Shown: positions 1-8,828, numbered from the stretch's first letter. The stretch: DNA of 64,000 nucleotides from Pseudomonadota bacterium (GCA_018241665.1 JAFEDK010000007.1:124001-188000), one strand, 5' to 3'. Made by a program: numbers and translations. Notes: generated by a model from the sequence alone, not told the origin.

Positions 1-1617
1 GGGCAGGCCGTGCTGGGCGGCGAAGCGGGTCAGGAACAGATCCACCAGCAGGGGAATGTCCTCCCGCCGTTCGCGCAGCGGCGGCAGATGCAGCGTCGTG
101 ACGGCGATGCGGTAATACAAGTCCATGCGGAAGCGGCCGGCGGCGACCTCCTCGCGCAGGTTGCGGTGGGTGGCGGCGACCAGGCGGAAGTTCACCTTGC
201 GCGGGGCGTTCTCGCCGAGGCGGTGGATCTCGCCTTCCTCCAGCACCCGCAGCAGGTGGGGCTGCAGGTCGATGGGCATTTCGCCGATCTCGTCTAGGAA
301 CAGAGTGCCGCCGTCGGCCGCCTCGATCTTGCCCATCATGCCGCCCTTGCGTGCGCCGGTGAAAGCACCTTCCGCATAGCCGAACAGTTCGCTGGCCAGC
401 AGCTCCCGCGACAGCCCGCCACAGTTGAGGGCCACATAGGCGCCGCCGGCGCGTTGGCTGGCCTCGTGGATGCCGCGGGCGAACTCCTCCTTGCCGACCC
501 CGGTTTCGCCGAGCAGCAGCACCGGCACCTTCGAGCGGGCCAGCTGGCGCGCCTTGTCGATGGCCGACAGCAGCGTCGGGTTGCGGCTGACCAGGGAGGC
601 GAAGTTGCGCACCTTGGCCGGGCTGTCGGCCGGCGTACAGTTTGGGGCCGCGTGCTGTATTGAAGCCGGGCGGGCGCCGCGGGCAAGGGGCATGATCAGC
701 AGCGTGCCGAGGCGCAGACCGTGGCTCGTCACCGGCACCAGCCAGTCGTTGTTCATCCACTCGGGCAGCGGGCCGACCGGGCCGTCGGCGCCGAGGGCCA
801 TCTCGGGCAGGCGAGCGGGGGCGGACAGATCCATGTCGCCTCCCCGCGCCATGACGGCGCCGGCAGCGTGCTCGTTGATCTTGACCGGCACGCCGCGTCG
901 ATCGAAAAGGATCAGGCCGTCGGCGGCACTCGAGCCCCAGCGGCCCATCGCCCCTTCCAGCAGGCGGCAGCGCAGCTCCATTTCCCGTGCGCCGAGGCGG
1001 CTCTCGATGCTGCTGGCGGTGGTAACGGCGAGGGCTAGGCTCTGGCGGTTATAGGTTTCGGACAGGCCGGAGACGTCGATCACGCCGACGATCTCGCCGC
1101 CCTGGGGATGGCGGATCACCGCCGCCGAACAGGTCCACAGCTTGATGCCGGCGCAGAAGTGCTCGGCCGAGTGGATCTGCACCGGCTGGCCGACGGCCAG
1201 CGCCGTGCCGATGGCGTTGGTACCGCAGATGCGCTCGCTCCAGTTGACGCCAGGAATCAGGCGGATCGACTCGGCGGTGTCCACTGTCGGCGTGTCGCCT
1301 TCCATCGTGAGGATGGTGCACTGGGTGTCGGCGAGCAGCATCATCGTGCCTGTCTCGGCAAGGAAGTCCCGCGCGTAGGCCATCACCGGCGCGCCGGCTT
1401 CCAGCAGTTCGCTGTTGCTCTCCCGCAGCGCGTACAGCGCGTGCTCGGGCAGCGGGTCGGGGGCGTAGCGGCGGTCCGGATCCACGCGGGCGTCCTGGCA
1501 GCGTCGCCAGGAACGGTCCACCAGGGTCCGCAGGGTGTCATTGCGGGCGGCATCGCCGCTCTGGAAGGATTCCCAGGCGGCCATTACGGCGGCGTCGTTA
1601 TACGGATTGGAGAACAC
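1..1617 (-). CDS. acxR: Sigma-54-dependent acetone carboxylase regulator AcxR (C-terminus cut off)
   Basis: AcoR/AcxR-type enhancer-binding activator; 539 codons are visible and the frame runs off the left edge, so the DNA-binding HTH is missing. The N-terminal part reads as a GAF-like sensor ([11 protein letters not shown] and [18 protein letters not shown] are typical of AcoR relatives). The AAA+ domain has Walker A GETGVGKE (about residue 370), the sigma-54 contact loop GAFTGA (about residue 417, bases 352-369) and Walker [10 protein letters not shown] (about residue 435). The start is GTG, placed by a GGAGG five bases upstream and conserved-looking protein from FSNPYND onward. It lies downstream of acxABC on the same strand, behind its own sigma-54 promoter (1811-1826). 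The role as activator of acetone carboxylation is inferred from neighbourhood and family. Confidence 0.9.
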   Translation of the reverse strand, partial: MFSNPYNDAAVMAAWESFQSGDAARNDTLRTLVDRSWRRCQDARVDPDRRYAPDPLPEHALYALRESNSELLEAGAPVMAYARDFLAETGTMMLLADTQCTILTMEGDTPTVDTAESIRLIPGVNWSERICGTNAIGTALAVGQPVQIHSAEHFCAGIKLWTCSAAVIRHPQGGEIVGVIDVSGLSETYNRQSLALAVTTASSIESRLGAREMELRCRLLEGAMGRWGSSAADGLILFDRRGVPVKINEHAAGAVMARGGDMDLSAPARLPEMALGADGPVGPLPEWMNNDWLVPVTSHGLRLGTLLIMPLARGARPASIQHAAPNCTPADSPAKVRNFASLVSRNPTLLSAIDKARQLARSKVPVLLLGETGVGKEEFARGIHEASQRAGGAYVALNCGGLSRELLASELFGYAEGAFTGARKGGMMGKIEAADGGTLFLDEIGEMPIDLQPHLLRVLEEGEIHRLGENAPRKVNFRLVAATHRNLREEVAAGRFRMDLYYRIAVTTLHLPPLRERREDIPLLVDLFLTRFAAQHGLP

Positions 1618-1810
1618 TTGTCCCTCCGTGCTGCACTTTTCTCACGTCTTCCTCCTTTGGTTTCGTCCCGCTTGCGGCGGACCGCTATCGATGGATGCGG
1701 CCGTTTTAAGGGTGGGTTCTGCACGCGGACGGGACGGGTGGCATGGGTCTGGGCGAGGCCTCCGATCTGGAAACGCTTATGAAAAAAATGGAACTGCCGA
1801 TCTGGAGATT

Positions 1811-1826
1811 AGCAAACCTGGTGCCA
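1811..1826 (-). promoter_or_regulatory. Sigma-54 (-24/-12) promoter for acxR
   Basis: The minus strand reads TGGCACCAGGTTTGCT, a full match to the -24/-12 consensus (TGGCAC, five bases, TTGC). Transcription would start near 1800 and give a leader of about 180 nt before the acxR GTG. A heptamer dyad (1901-1948) sits 75-122 bp upstream of the -24 element, the usual place for an enhancer-binding site. A sigma-54 activator driven by its own kind of promoter implies positive autoregulation (inference). Confidence 0.75.
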
Positions 1827-1900
1827 TCTGCATCGATCACGTGAAAGCCCCGTGCAGCACAGGGAGGCAGATGGATGTCGTTTGAAGTCCGGATGCTGGC

Positions 1901-1948
1901 CGTCCGATAATCGGCCGTCCGAAACGTCGGACGTCTCGTTTTCGGACG
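1901..1948. promoter_or_regulatory. Nested-dyad operator, candidate AcxR enhancer site
   Basis: Four heptamers are arranged with perfect symmetry: CGTCCGA at 1901-1907 and 1916-1922, TCGGACG at 1927-1933 and 1942-1948. Spacings are 8, 4 and 8 bases and the dyad centre is 1924/1925. The inner pair forms an 18-bp inverted repeat with a 4-base centre. Two more TCGGACG copies lie upstream of the acxA promoter (7452-7477), which links the motif to the same regulator. Assignment to AcxR is inference. Confidence 0.65.
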
Positions 1949-1997
1949 GTTGGCTGTGTATGGGTGAGCTCTTCGTGTTTTGGGGGGCGCTTCTCCC

Positions 1998-2064
1998 GTG
2001 GGGGCGAATTCATTCGCCCACGGAAGCAGTCCCACATGCGACGGGCGAATGAATTCGCCCCCAC
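1998..2064. repeat. 67-bp inverted-repeat element, copy 1
   Basis: Perfect 22-bp arms (1998-2019 and 2043-2064) beginning GTGGGGGCGAATTC, separated by a 23-base loop. The same arms with an equally long but different loop occur at 25265-25331. The form resembles REP/BIME-type intergenic repeats: palindromic, dispersed, outside genes. It lies between acxC and acxR. No associated transposase gene is in the window. Confidence 0.85.
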
Positions 2065-2108
2065 AAAGCCCCCCGCAATCCGCAAGGCGGCGAAGTTCGG
2101 ATGCACGC

Positions 2109-2142
2109 AAAAAAGCGGGGCCGGCCATCGGCCGAGCCCCGC
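2109..2142 (-). terminator. Rho-independent terminator of the acxABC operon
   Basis: On the minus strand a GC-rich hairpin (arms GCGGGGCTCGGCC / GGCCGGCCCCGC, short loop) is followed by six T. It begins about 20 bases after the acxC stop, so it ends the acx transcript before acxR. Confidence 0.85.
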
Positions 2143-2161
2143 AAAGCGCTTGCGACCCAGC

Positions 2162-2665
2162 TTAAGCGCGTTCCGGTACCGGGAGGCCCATCCAGTCCTT
2201 GTAGAAGGCTTCGATATCCGGTTCGAAGTCATGGATCACCGGGTACCACGGGGTCGGTGCTTCCACGTCGTGCATCGCGCCGCAGGTCGGGCAGTAGTAC
2301 TCGCGGTACACCTGCCACTGGGTATCCGGCGCCATCAGCTTCGGATAGACCTCGGTCATCGCCTCTTCGGTATCGCGCACGTAGACGCTGGCGTGCAGCT
2401 TCCAGTTCTCGCGGTAGTCGCAGAAGACGTGGCCGCAGTCGCACTGGGTGACCCACTCCTTGGTCTTGGCGGATTGCACGATGTACAGGTGCGGGCCGAG
2501 GGGCAGCACGATGCGGTCCGGGAAGCTGACCTTGGCCTGAAGGGCCGCCAGGTACTGGCTGAAGCGGCTGTGGTCCTTGGGCATGGACAGCATGCGGAAG
2601 GTGGTTTCCCAGTCGAGCGAGCCTTCGACGAGGTGGGCGACCTGTTCGTTGGTGTAGTTGGACAT
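2162..2665 (-). CDS. acxC: Acetone carboxylase gamma subunit
   Basis: 167 aa, the usual size for the small subunit of the ATP-dependent acetone carboxylase (acetone + bicarbonate to acetoacetate), which acts in the cytoplasm as an alpha2-beta2-gamma2 complex. Cys75, Cys77, His79, Cys82 and His91 (CDCGHVFCDYRENWK) and Cys125/Cys128 with His132 (CPTCGAMHD) look like metal-binding sites. Third gene of the operon, 23 bp after acxB; a strong terminator follows. Confidence 0.95.
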   Translation of the reverse strand: MSNYTNEQVAHLVEGSLDWETTFRMLSMPKDHSRFSQYLAALQAKVSFPDRIVLPLGPHLYIVQSAKTKEWVTQCDCGHVFCDYRENWKLHASVYVRDTEEAMTEVYPKLMAPDTQWQVYREYYCPTCGAMHDVEAPTPWYPVIHDFEPDIEAFYKDWMGLPVPERA

Positions 2666-2688
2666 GTTCAGACTCCTTGATTCCGTGA

Positions 2689-5013
2689 TTACTCTTCGAC
2701 CTGGACGACGGTGGTGACGTCGGGGAGCATGGACAGATCCATGCGGTGCTTGGCGCCGTAGGAGGGCACGCCGAGCTCTTCCTCAAGCAGTTGCCATTCG
2801 GCCGGCAGGCTCCAGAAGTCCTTGAACTGCTTGGTGAACTTCTCGGACAGCGCGAAGCTGGTGGCGAACATGTGCTGGACCTGGGTGGCGGCGTGCTTGT
2901 TGATGATGCGTTCGCGCTCCTCCTTCATCCATTCGCGGGTCGGCAGTGCGCGAGCCAGGCGTTCCTTGCGGATCTCGGCGCGGCGGGCCTGGGTCTTGGC
3001 CGGATCGACCGTGAACACGCCCTTGGCGTCCTGGGTCAGCACCGCGCCATAGACCTTCTCGGCGTACTCGGGCAGCAGGAACTTCTGGTTGAGGTCGGCC
3101 TCGATGGCCTTCGGCTCGCGGTCGATGGGGTCGCCGAAGCCGGGGCCGCCGCGCAGGTAGTTGAGGTAGAGGTCGTGGTTGGAGTAGCAGTCCTCGGTGG
3201 TAATGCACTGCTTGTCACGCTTGACCGTGGCAGTGGCGTCCAGGTGGCGCTCGTAGTCCGGGTTGGACGGATCGAGGTCGCCGCCCAGCGGCAGGCTGTC
3301 GCCGATGGCGATGCGGTTGTCCAGCCCGGTCTTGTGGGCCTCGAAACGGTAGCCGGTGGCGGACGGGTAGCCGCCCATCAGGCCCCAGTCACTGTTCATG
3401 AAGCCGTTGCCCATGAAGAACATGGTCCAGTCCTGGGCGTTCCACACCATGCGCAGGGTCTCGAAGCCGCAGCCGCCACGGTACTTGCCATAGCCGCCGG
3501 AGTTGGCCTTCACGTTGCGGCCGAGGTACAGGAGCGGCTCGGCCATCTCCCAGATCTCGATGTCGCCCATGTCGCCTTCCGGGTTCCAGATCGCGGCGGC
3601 GTGGTTGAGGCCGTCCTTCACCGCGCAGGCGCCGGTGCCGCAGCTCGATGCTTCGAAGCTGTTGACCGCGTGGATCTCGCCGTCCTGGTTGATACCGCCA
3701 CCTTGCAGCCAGTTGGAGGTATTGGCGTTGCCGGCGTTGACCTCTTCCAGGTAGCCACGGCTGAAGTAGGACTGGGACAGGCCGCGCCACAGGGCTGCCC
3801 AGCCGGACACCAGGAAGTGCCAGGCGTAGGCGTGGCCGGTGCGGCGGTCATCCGGGTTGCACCAGGTGCCCTTGGGCAGGCGGAACTCGGTGGCGAAGTA
3901 GGCGCCGTCATTGATGCGCTGGGTCGGCACCAGGGTCTGGCACATCATCACCCAGATGCCCGAGGTGAAGGCCACCTGGTGGGCGTTGAAGGTGTGCCAG
4001 CCCCACCGGCTCGCGCCTTCGAAGTCCAGCCGCCACTTGCCGTCCGGCTTGATGGTCATCTCGCACGGGGAGTGCATGATGGAGTCGAGCTTGGCGAAGG
4101 CGTTGGAGACCTGCACGTCCTCGTGCTTGTAGGGCACATCGACGAAGGACACCTTGCGGTACTTGCCGGGCAGGGTCATCGCCTTGATGCGGCTCATCAG
4201 GCCGCGGCGGCCTTCCTCGATGACCTCGAAGGCGAACTTCTCATAGGCCTCGATGCCGTCGGCCTTGATCACGTCCTCCACCAGCTCGCGGATCATGTGG
4301 CAGCCAGCGATACGGGTCTTCTCGTCGAGAATCCAGTACTTGGGCGTGCGCACCGAGCGCTGGGACTCATGCAGCCAGTCGCGCAGCGGCTCGTCGTTGA
4401 TGCCGGTCTTGCGGCAGGTGATCATGTAGCCATCGCCGAAGCGCTGGGTCTGGCCGGTGGACATGGAGCCCGGCGTCACCGAGCCGGTGTCGATCACGTG
4501 GGTCACGCCGCCGACCCAGCCGATCAGCTTGCCTTCCCAGAAAATCGGCACGATGGTGGCGATGTCGCAGGGGTGCACGTTGCCGATCGAGCAGTCGTTG
4601 GTGGTGAACATGTCGCCGGGGTTGATGCCGGGATTGCCCTCCCAGTTGTTCTCGATCATGTACTTGATCGCCGCGCCCATCGTGCCGACGTGGATGATGA
4701 TGCCGGTGGAGGTCAGCACGCAGTCGCCGGCGGCGTTGTAGAGCGTGAAGCACAGCTCGCCTTCCTGCTCGACGATGGGGCTGGCGGCGATCTTCTTGGC
4801 GGTTTCGCGGGCATGCACCAGGCCGCCGCGCAGCTTGGAGAACAGCTTCTCGTAGCCGATCGGGTCGCTGTCGCGGAACTCCAGCTTCTCGATACCGTTG
4901 TAGTGGCCGCTGGCCTGGGTGCGCGCGATGATGCCGTCGCGGAACTGCTTCAGGGTCTGGCCGTTTTTCAGCAGATCGGCAAAGCCGAGCTCATTCTTGT
5001 TCATCATGTTCAT
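2689..5013 (-). CDS. acxB: Acetone carboxylase alpha subunit (hydantoinase B/oxoprolinase family)
   Basis: 774 aa, matching the known alpha subunit (about 776 aa). HyuB-type protein with family signatures such as GDMFTTNDCSIGNVHPCDIA (about residues 130-150) and glycine-rich GGCGFE. In the family this subunit carries the active-site metal and carries out carboxylation of the activated ketone. The start is an ATG preceded by AAGGAG eight bases upstream. It follows acxA by 91 bp and precedes acxC by 23 bp; all three share one transcript from the sigma-54 promoter at 7336-7351. Confidence 0.95.
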   Translation of the reverse strand: MNMMNKNELGFADLLKNGQTLKQFRDGIIARTQASGHYNGIEKLEFRDSDPIGYEKLFSKLRGGLVHARETAKKIAASPIVEQEGELCFTLYNAAGDCVLTSTGIIIHVGTMGAAIKYMIENNWEGNPGINPGDMFTTNDCSIGNVHPCDIATIVPIFWEGKLIGWVGGVTHVIDTGSVTPGSMSTGQTQRFGDGYMITCRKTGINDEPLRDWLHESQRSVRTPKYWILDEKTRIAGCHMIRELVEDVIKADGIEAYEKFAFEVIEEGRRGLMSRIKAMTLPGKYRKVSFVDVPYKHEDVQVSNAFAKLDSIMHSPCEMTIKPDGKWRLDFEGASRWGWHTFNAHQVAFTSGIWVMMCQTLVPTQRINDGAYFATEFRLPKGTWCNPDDRRTGHAYAWHFLVSGWAALWRGLSQSYFSRGYLEEVNAGNANTSNWLQGGGINQDGEIHAVNSFEASSCGTGACAVKDGLNHAAAIWNPEGDMGDIEIWEMAEPLLYLGRNVKANSGGYGKYRGGCGFETLRMVWNAQDWTMFFMGNGFMNSDWGLMGGYPSATGYRFEAHKTGLDNRIAIGDSLPLGGDLDPSNPDYERHLDATATVKRDKQCITTEDCYSNHDLYLNYLRGGPGFGDPIDREPKAIEADLNQKFLLPEYAEKVYGAVLTQDAKGVFTVDPAKTQARRAEIRKERLARALPTREWMKEERERIINKHAATQVQHMFATSFALSEKFTKQFKDFWSLPAEWQLLEEELGVPSYGAKHRMDLSMLPDVTTVVQVEE

Positions 5014-5104
5014 TGTCTTGTCTCCTTAGTGTGGTTAGCCCCCAAGATGCCGTCGGCGTCGGTCCCCCGAGGGGGCGCCGGCAGCCTTGGGGCGGCCCAG
5101 GCGG

Positions 5105-7264
5105 CTACCGGACTTCCTTCAGATGGAACAGGCGGTGCTTGTCGATCGTGGTCGCGAAGCCGTCGGGCACCACGAAGGTGGTGGCGTCGGATTCGATGAT
5201 GGCGGGGCCCACGATGTGGTTGCCGGCCTTCAGGCTTTCCATCTTCCACAACGCGGCATCGACCCAGCGCTTGTGGCGGTAGAACGGGCGGGTGCCCAGG
5301 TAAGCTTCCTTCGGCGGCGTCGGGCCGGCGTCCGGGTCTTCCGGTAGCACCGGCTTCTGGGTCACCACGGTGCCGCGCAGGATCGCGCCGGTGATCGAGA
5401 AGCCCAGCTCCGGCGAGCGCGCCGAGCTGGCATACACGCGGCCGTAGGTGTTCTCGAAGGCATCGACGATCTGGTTCCAGTCGGCGGCGGTGGCCGCGCT
5501 GGTCACCGGCGAGACGATTTCCAGGTCGTTGAGTTGCCCCATGTACTGCATCTTGTAGCCGGGGATCAGCAGCACGTCCTCGGCCTTGTAGCCATTGAGC
5601 ACGAACTCGTCGATGACCTTCAGTGCCAGTTCGGACCAGGCGTCCTGCAGCGTCCGGCACGCGGCCGCCTTGGTGTCGTCGTCGGCCAGCTGGGCGACGC
5701 CGAGATCCACCGACTTGTCGTAGCGGTACTCGAAGTCGGCGCAGGCGCAGCCGAAGGCCGAGAAGCCCGCCGCCCAAGCCGGCACCACCACATCCTTGAA
5801 GCCGACGCCCTCGGTGTAGCCGTAGGTGTGCACCGGGCCGGCGCCGCCGTAGGAGAAGCAGGTGAACTCGGCCGGGTTGTAGCCCTTGGCGCTGATGTTG
5901 GCGCGCAGGTACTCGGACAGGGTCAGGTCGAGCAGTTCGATGACACCGGCGGCTGCATCTTCCACCGACAGGCCGAGCGGGTCGGCGATCTGCGCCTTGA
6001 TGTGGTCGCGGGCGCGCTGTACGTCGAGCTTGATCGCACCGCCCAGGAAGTTGTCCGGGTTGAGGTAGCCGAGCACCACGTGGCAATCGGACACCGACAC
6101 CGTATCCAGGCCGCTCTCCGGCCAGCAGGTGCCAACCCGGTAGCCGGCGCTGTCCGGGCCGAGCTTGATCGACTTGCTGTAAGGGTCGAGGCGCACGAAG
6201 CTGCCGGCGCCGGCGCCCACCGAGTCCATCGCCACCAGCGGCAGGGACAGCACCAGGCGCGCCATGTCCGGGTCGGACTTGATCGCGAAGCTGCCCTTGG
6301 TGATCAGCGCCACGTCGAAGCTGGTGCCGCCGATGTCCGAGCAGGCGATGTTCTCGTCGCCCAGGTATTCACCCAGCAGCTTGGAGCCGATGACGCCGCC
6401 GATCGGGCCGGAGACGATGGTGCGGGCCAGTTCCTTGGCTTTCCAGCTGATCGTGCCGCCGTGGGTGGCCATCACGCGCAGGTCGAACTTGGCGCCGTGC
6501 TTCTTGAAGCGGTCACTGACCTTCTTCAGGGTCTGGCGTGAAGGTTCGGCACCGTAGGCTTCTAGGATGGTGGTGTTCATCCGGTGGCTTTCCTTGCGTG
6601 ACGGGTAGTAATCCACCGACGCGAAGACCGGGATGTCCACCTTCAGCTTGGCCAGCTCCTCACGCGCAATGTCGCGGGCGCGGGTTTCGCTGGATTCGTT
6701 CTTGTGGGACTGCAGCAGGCAGATCACGATGGCCTGCGCGCCGGCGGCAATCAGCTCGCGGGTGGCCTGGCGGACTTCCTCTTCACGCAGCGGAATGACC
6801 ACCTTGCCCTGCACATCGGTGCGCTCCGTCACGCCGCGGGTGCGGGAGACCGGCACCAGCGGCTCATCGTAGCGGTGGGTGTTGAGGTGGATGCGGTCTT
6901 CCAGCGCATAGCCCAGATAGCTCTGCAGGGCGCGGCCCATGGAATGGATCTGCTCGAAGCCCTTGTTGCAGATCAGGCCCACGTCGAGACCCTTGCGCAT
7001 CAGGATGCGGTTGAGCATCGCGGTGCCGGAATAGACGCAGGTCGCCAGTTCCGGATAGACGTCGTCCACCGTGCGATTCCAGTGGGCGAGGGCGTCCTCC
7101 GACGAGTTGAAGATGGCCAGCGATTCGTCGGCCGGATTGCTCTGCGCCTTGCCGACGACGAAGCGTCCGTCGGCCCGAACGAAGAAGGTATCGGTCATCG
7201 TGCCGCCGGCATCGATGCCCATCACCTGTACTTGTGATTGTTGGACTTCCATTGTTGTCTCCAT
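5105..7264 (-). CDS. acxA: Acetone carboxylase beta subunit (hydantoinase A family)
   Basis: 719 aa (family about 717). The HyuA N-terminus has the actin-like phosphate-binding motif GIDAGGTMTDTFFV (residues 17-30), fitting ATP-dependent phosphorylation of acetone and bicarbonate. Further family motifs are SGTAMLNRILMRKG and SDIGGTSFDVALI. First gene of the operon. Two in-frame ATGs are possible: 7264, very close to AAGGAG, and 7252, with GGAG six bases upstream; the second has better spacing, so the true protein may be four residues shorter. Confidence 0.95.
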   Translation of the reverse strand: METTMEVQQSQVQVMGIDAGGTMTDTFFVRADGRFVVGKAQSNPADESLAIFNSSEDALAHWNRTVDDVYPELATCVYSGTAMLNRILMRKGLDVGLICNKGFEQIHSMGRALQSYLGYALEDRIHLNTHRYDEPLVPVSRTRGVTERTDVQGKVVIPLREEEVRQATRELIAAGAQAIVICLLQSHKNESSETRARDIAREELAKLKVDIPVFASVDYYPSRKESHRMNTTILEAYGAEPSRQTLKKVSDRFKKHGAKFDLRVMATHGGTISWKAKELARTIVSGPIGGVIGSKLLGEYLGDENIACSDIGGTSFDVALITKGSFAIKSDPDMARLVLSLPLVAMDSVGAGAGSFVRLDPYSKSIKLGPDSAGYRVGTCWPESGLDTVSVSDCHVVLGYLNPDNFLGGAIKLDVQRARDHIKAQIADPLGLSVEDAAAGVIELLDLTLSEYLRANISAKGYNPAEFTCFSYGGAGPVHTYGYTEGVGFKDVVVPAWAAGFSAFGCACADFEYRYDKSVDLGVAQLADDDTKAAACRTLQDAWSELALKVIDEFVLNGYKAEDVLLIPGYKMQYMGQLNDLEIVSPVTSAATAADWNQIVDAFENTYGRVYASSARSPELGFSITGAILRGTVVTQKPVLPEDPDAGPTPPKEAYLGTRPFYRHKRWVDAALWKMESLKAGNHIVGPAIIESDATTFVVPDGFATTIDKHRLFHLKEVR

Positions 7265-7335
7265 GTCTCCTTGGTTTGGACTGGTGCCGCATTCCGCCGC
7301 ACCCCGGGGCGAGCCGCTGTCCCCGCAAGAGATAG

Positions 7336-7351
7336 GGCAACGGTTGTGCCA
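7336..7351 (-). promoter_or_regulatory. Sigma-54 (-24/-12) promoter for acxABC
   Basis: The minus strand reads TGGCACAACCGTTGCC, matching TGGCAC-N5-TTGC exactly. Expected transcription start is about 7324, 60-70 bases before acxA. The two TCGGACG heptamers at 7452-7477 lie 101-126 bp upstream of the -24 box. This fits activation by the linked sigma-54 activator AcxR. Confidence 0.85.
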
Positions 7352-7451
7352 GTCCGCACAAAAAGGAGATAGGAGACTGAAAGAAAAGGGGTTTTTGATT
7401 CGATCCGGATCGCAAAGGGGAAAGGCCGGCGGATGAATCGGCGACCGGGAA

Positions 7452-7477
7452 TCGGACGTTCGTGCAGGAGTCGGACG
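7452..7477. promoter_or_regulatory. Candidate AcxR binding sites upstream of acxA
   Basis: TCGGACG occurs at 7452-7458 and 7471-7477, a 19-base repeat step. The second copy continues into a near-palindrome (GTCGGACGTCCGGAC). It is the same heptamer as in the dyad at 1901-1948 and at a comparable distance from a sigma-54 promoter. Geometry is less regular than at acxR, so it may be a weaker or differently occupied site. Confidence 0.5.
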
Positions 7478-7503
7478 TCCGGACCGCGGCCGAGGAAGGG
7501 GGG

Positions 7504-8025
7504 TTAGGGGCTACACCACTCGCTGCGCCTGCCGTTGCCATAGAGCGACTGGCGCTCGGTGAGGCTCATCGTCGAGCGGACCTTGCCCGTGGTGGCGTCG
7601 AACAGAACGTTGAAGCGCGCCGGCTCGCTCCACACATCGCAGTAACGCCATTCCCAAACGCGCTCATTGCGGGCGGGGTACGTCACGGTCCACGGGCGGT
7701 AGGGCGGCCCGATCTCGCGCATCACCGCCTCCTCGTCCATGCCCGGCTGGATGCGCGCGAAGTGCGGCATGTCGAGCACGTTTTCCACGCTGCGCACCCT
7801 GCCATCCGCATCGACGAGGACCATCCACGTCCGCATCCCCATCGGCGCCGTGGTGAAGGCCCGCCGCTCGCCACCGCCGTCCTCCGGCCAGCGCATTGCG
7901 GGCGGACCGAGGCGGTCGACGAGTTCACCGACGGTAGTGACATTCGCCGGAAAGCGCGGACCTACGCAGGCGGAGAGAAGAGCGGCGAGGGTGGCGCTCA
8001 AGAAGATGGAGGGCAGAGGCTTCAT
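7504..8025 (-). CDS. Putative lipoprotein, BamE/SmpA-like
   Basis: 173 aa from ATG 8025. A signal peptide (MKPLPSIFLSATLAALLSACVG) ends in the lipobox LSAC, so it is probably lipidated and exported. Two repeated half-domains follow the BamE/SmpA pattern of short strands with G-x-P turns (VGELVDRLGPPAMRW; ARIQPGMDEEAVMREIGPPYR; then WEWRYCDVWSEPARFNVLFD). Function beyond envelope lipoprotein is not assignable. It points away from acxA and lies next to the 21-bp array. Confidence 0.7.
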   Translation of the reverse strand: MKPLPSIFLSATLAALLSACVGPRFPANVTTVGELVDRLGPPAMRWPEDGGGERRAFTTAPMGMRTWMVLVDADGRVRSVENVLDMPHFARIQPGMDEEAVMREIGPPYRPWTVTYPARNERVWEWRYCDVWSEPARFNVLFDATTGKVRSTMSLTERQSLYGNGRRSEWCSP

Positions 8026-8076
8026 GGTGGATGCCTGCTTGGCTGTGAAAGGAGGACTGCAATGCCTTTGATCCAC

Positions 8077-8412
8077 GCGGCGGGGCATATGTTGCGTCCG
8101 GCTGTTTGATCGGGACAGCCGATGGATGCCATGTGCGCAGCCGCTCAGTCAATATGCCTTGGACAACATACGAGCATGAGTGGTGAACATTCGATGTTGC
8201 TGCCTTCACATGGAGAAATTCGGGCGCAACATGCAATGTTGCTAGTGGCTATCTCAATGTTGCGCGGCCATTATTCGAACGTGCCGCCGCAATATGCCAT
8301 GTCATGCAGAAAGAATGATGTGCGCGCCGCGCAGCATCGTATGAGAGCGGGTCAGTATTCAATGTTTACGCCGCGAGATCGAATGTTGACCGCGCAACAT
8401 GGAATGTGGCTT
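8077..8412. repeat. Degenerate tandem array with exact 21-bp period
   Basis: Units start at 8161, 8182, 8203, 8224, 8245, 8266, 8287, 8308, 8329, 8350, 8371 and 8392 with no slippage; weaker units extend the phase left to 8077 and perhaps right to 8433. The best unit (8224) holds the palindrome CAACATGCAATGTTG. Other units keep parts of CAACAT or ATGTTG. The 21-bp step is two helical turns, so all sites face the same side of the DNA. It could be an iteron-like or transposase/partition-protein binding array, or a decayed repeat; no known family is recognised. Confidence 0.7.
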
Positions 8413-8828
8413 TAGCGGTATGAGATGCGCAGCGGCTCTAGATGCACGCTTATGTGTGGTTCTTTGGTGGAATGGGGGCCAGGGAGGTTGGGGTGGGGCA
8501 TTCATGCGGGGTGGTGGGATGCTGCTTGGGACAGGTCATCGGTGAGGACTAGCCCGTCGGATTAGCGGCTGGATGTCGGTCGGAGCTGCCGTTGGCTCGT
8601 CGCGCGTAGTCAGGCGGCAGTGCTTCAGTTACCTGTCTTTCAGCCTTGCCTGGCCACGAGCAGTAGCTTTCCTATGCTGCGCACGCGAACCAACGTCTTG
8701 CGACTGCAAGTGCGGATGTACCGAAATTGGAGATCTTCTGGGTACAAAATATTTGTCGTAGGATCTACAGTAAAGCTTCAGCTGGCGGCACAAATCGCAG
8801 CTTTTTCGCAGTCGGTAGCAAGCACGTA
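8413..8828. other. Non-coding stretch after the array
   Basis: About 415 bp in which I see no convincing gene, hairpin or promoter. GC content falls progressively toward the accessory genes on the right, so this may be the boundary of an inserted segment. Confidence 0.4.

Noticed and set aside
1837-2232. Minus-strand frames with GGEFIRP/NEFAPT peptides
   Set aside because: They arise from translating the 67-bp inverted-repeat element and the acx terminator; not real proteins.
2746-5199. 817-aa plus-strand open frame
   Set aside because: It is the antisense shadow of acxB; composition (V, G, A, H, D-rich) and lack of RBS show it is not a gene. The same holds for other long frames opposite real genes (for example 17235-18737, 22508-24340, 32267-34477, 58524-59996).
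8122-8415. 97-aa ORF with Q-H-x-M heptapeptide repeats
   Set aside because: The repeats follow from the 21-bp DNA period; no RBS and the phase continues upstream through a stop codon, so a DNA-level array is more likely.
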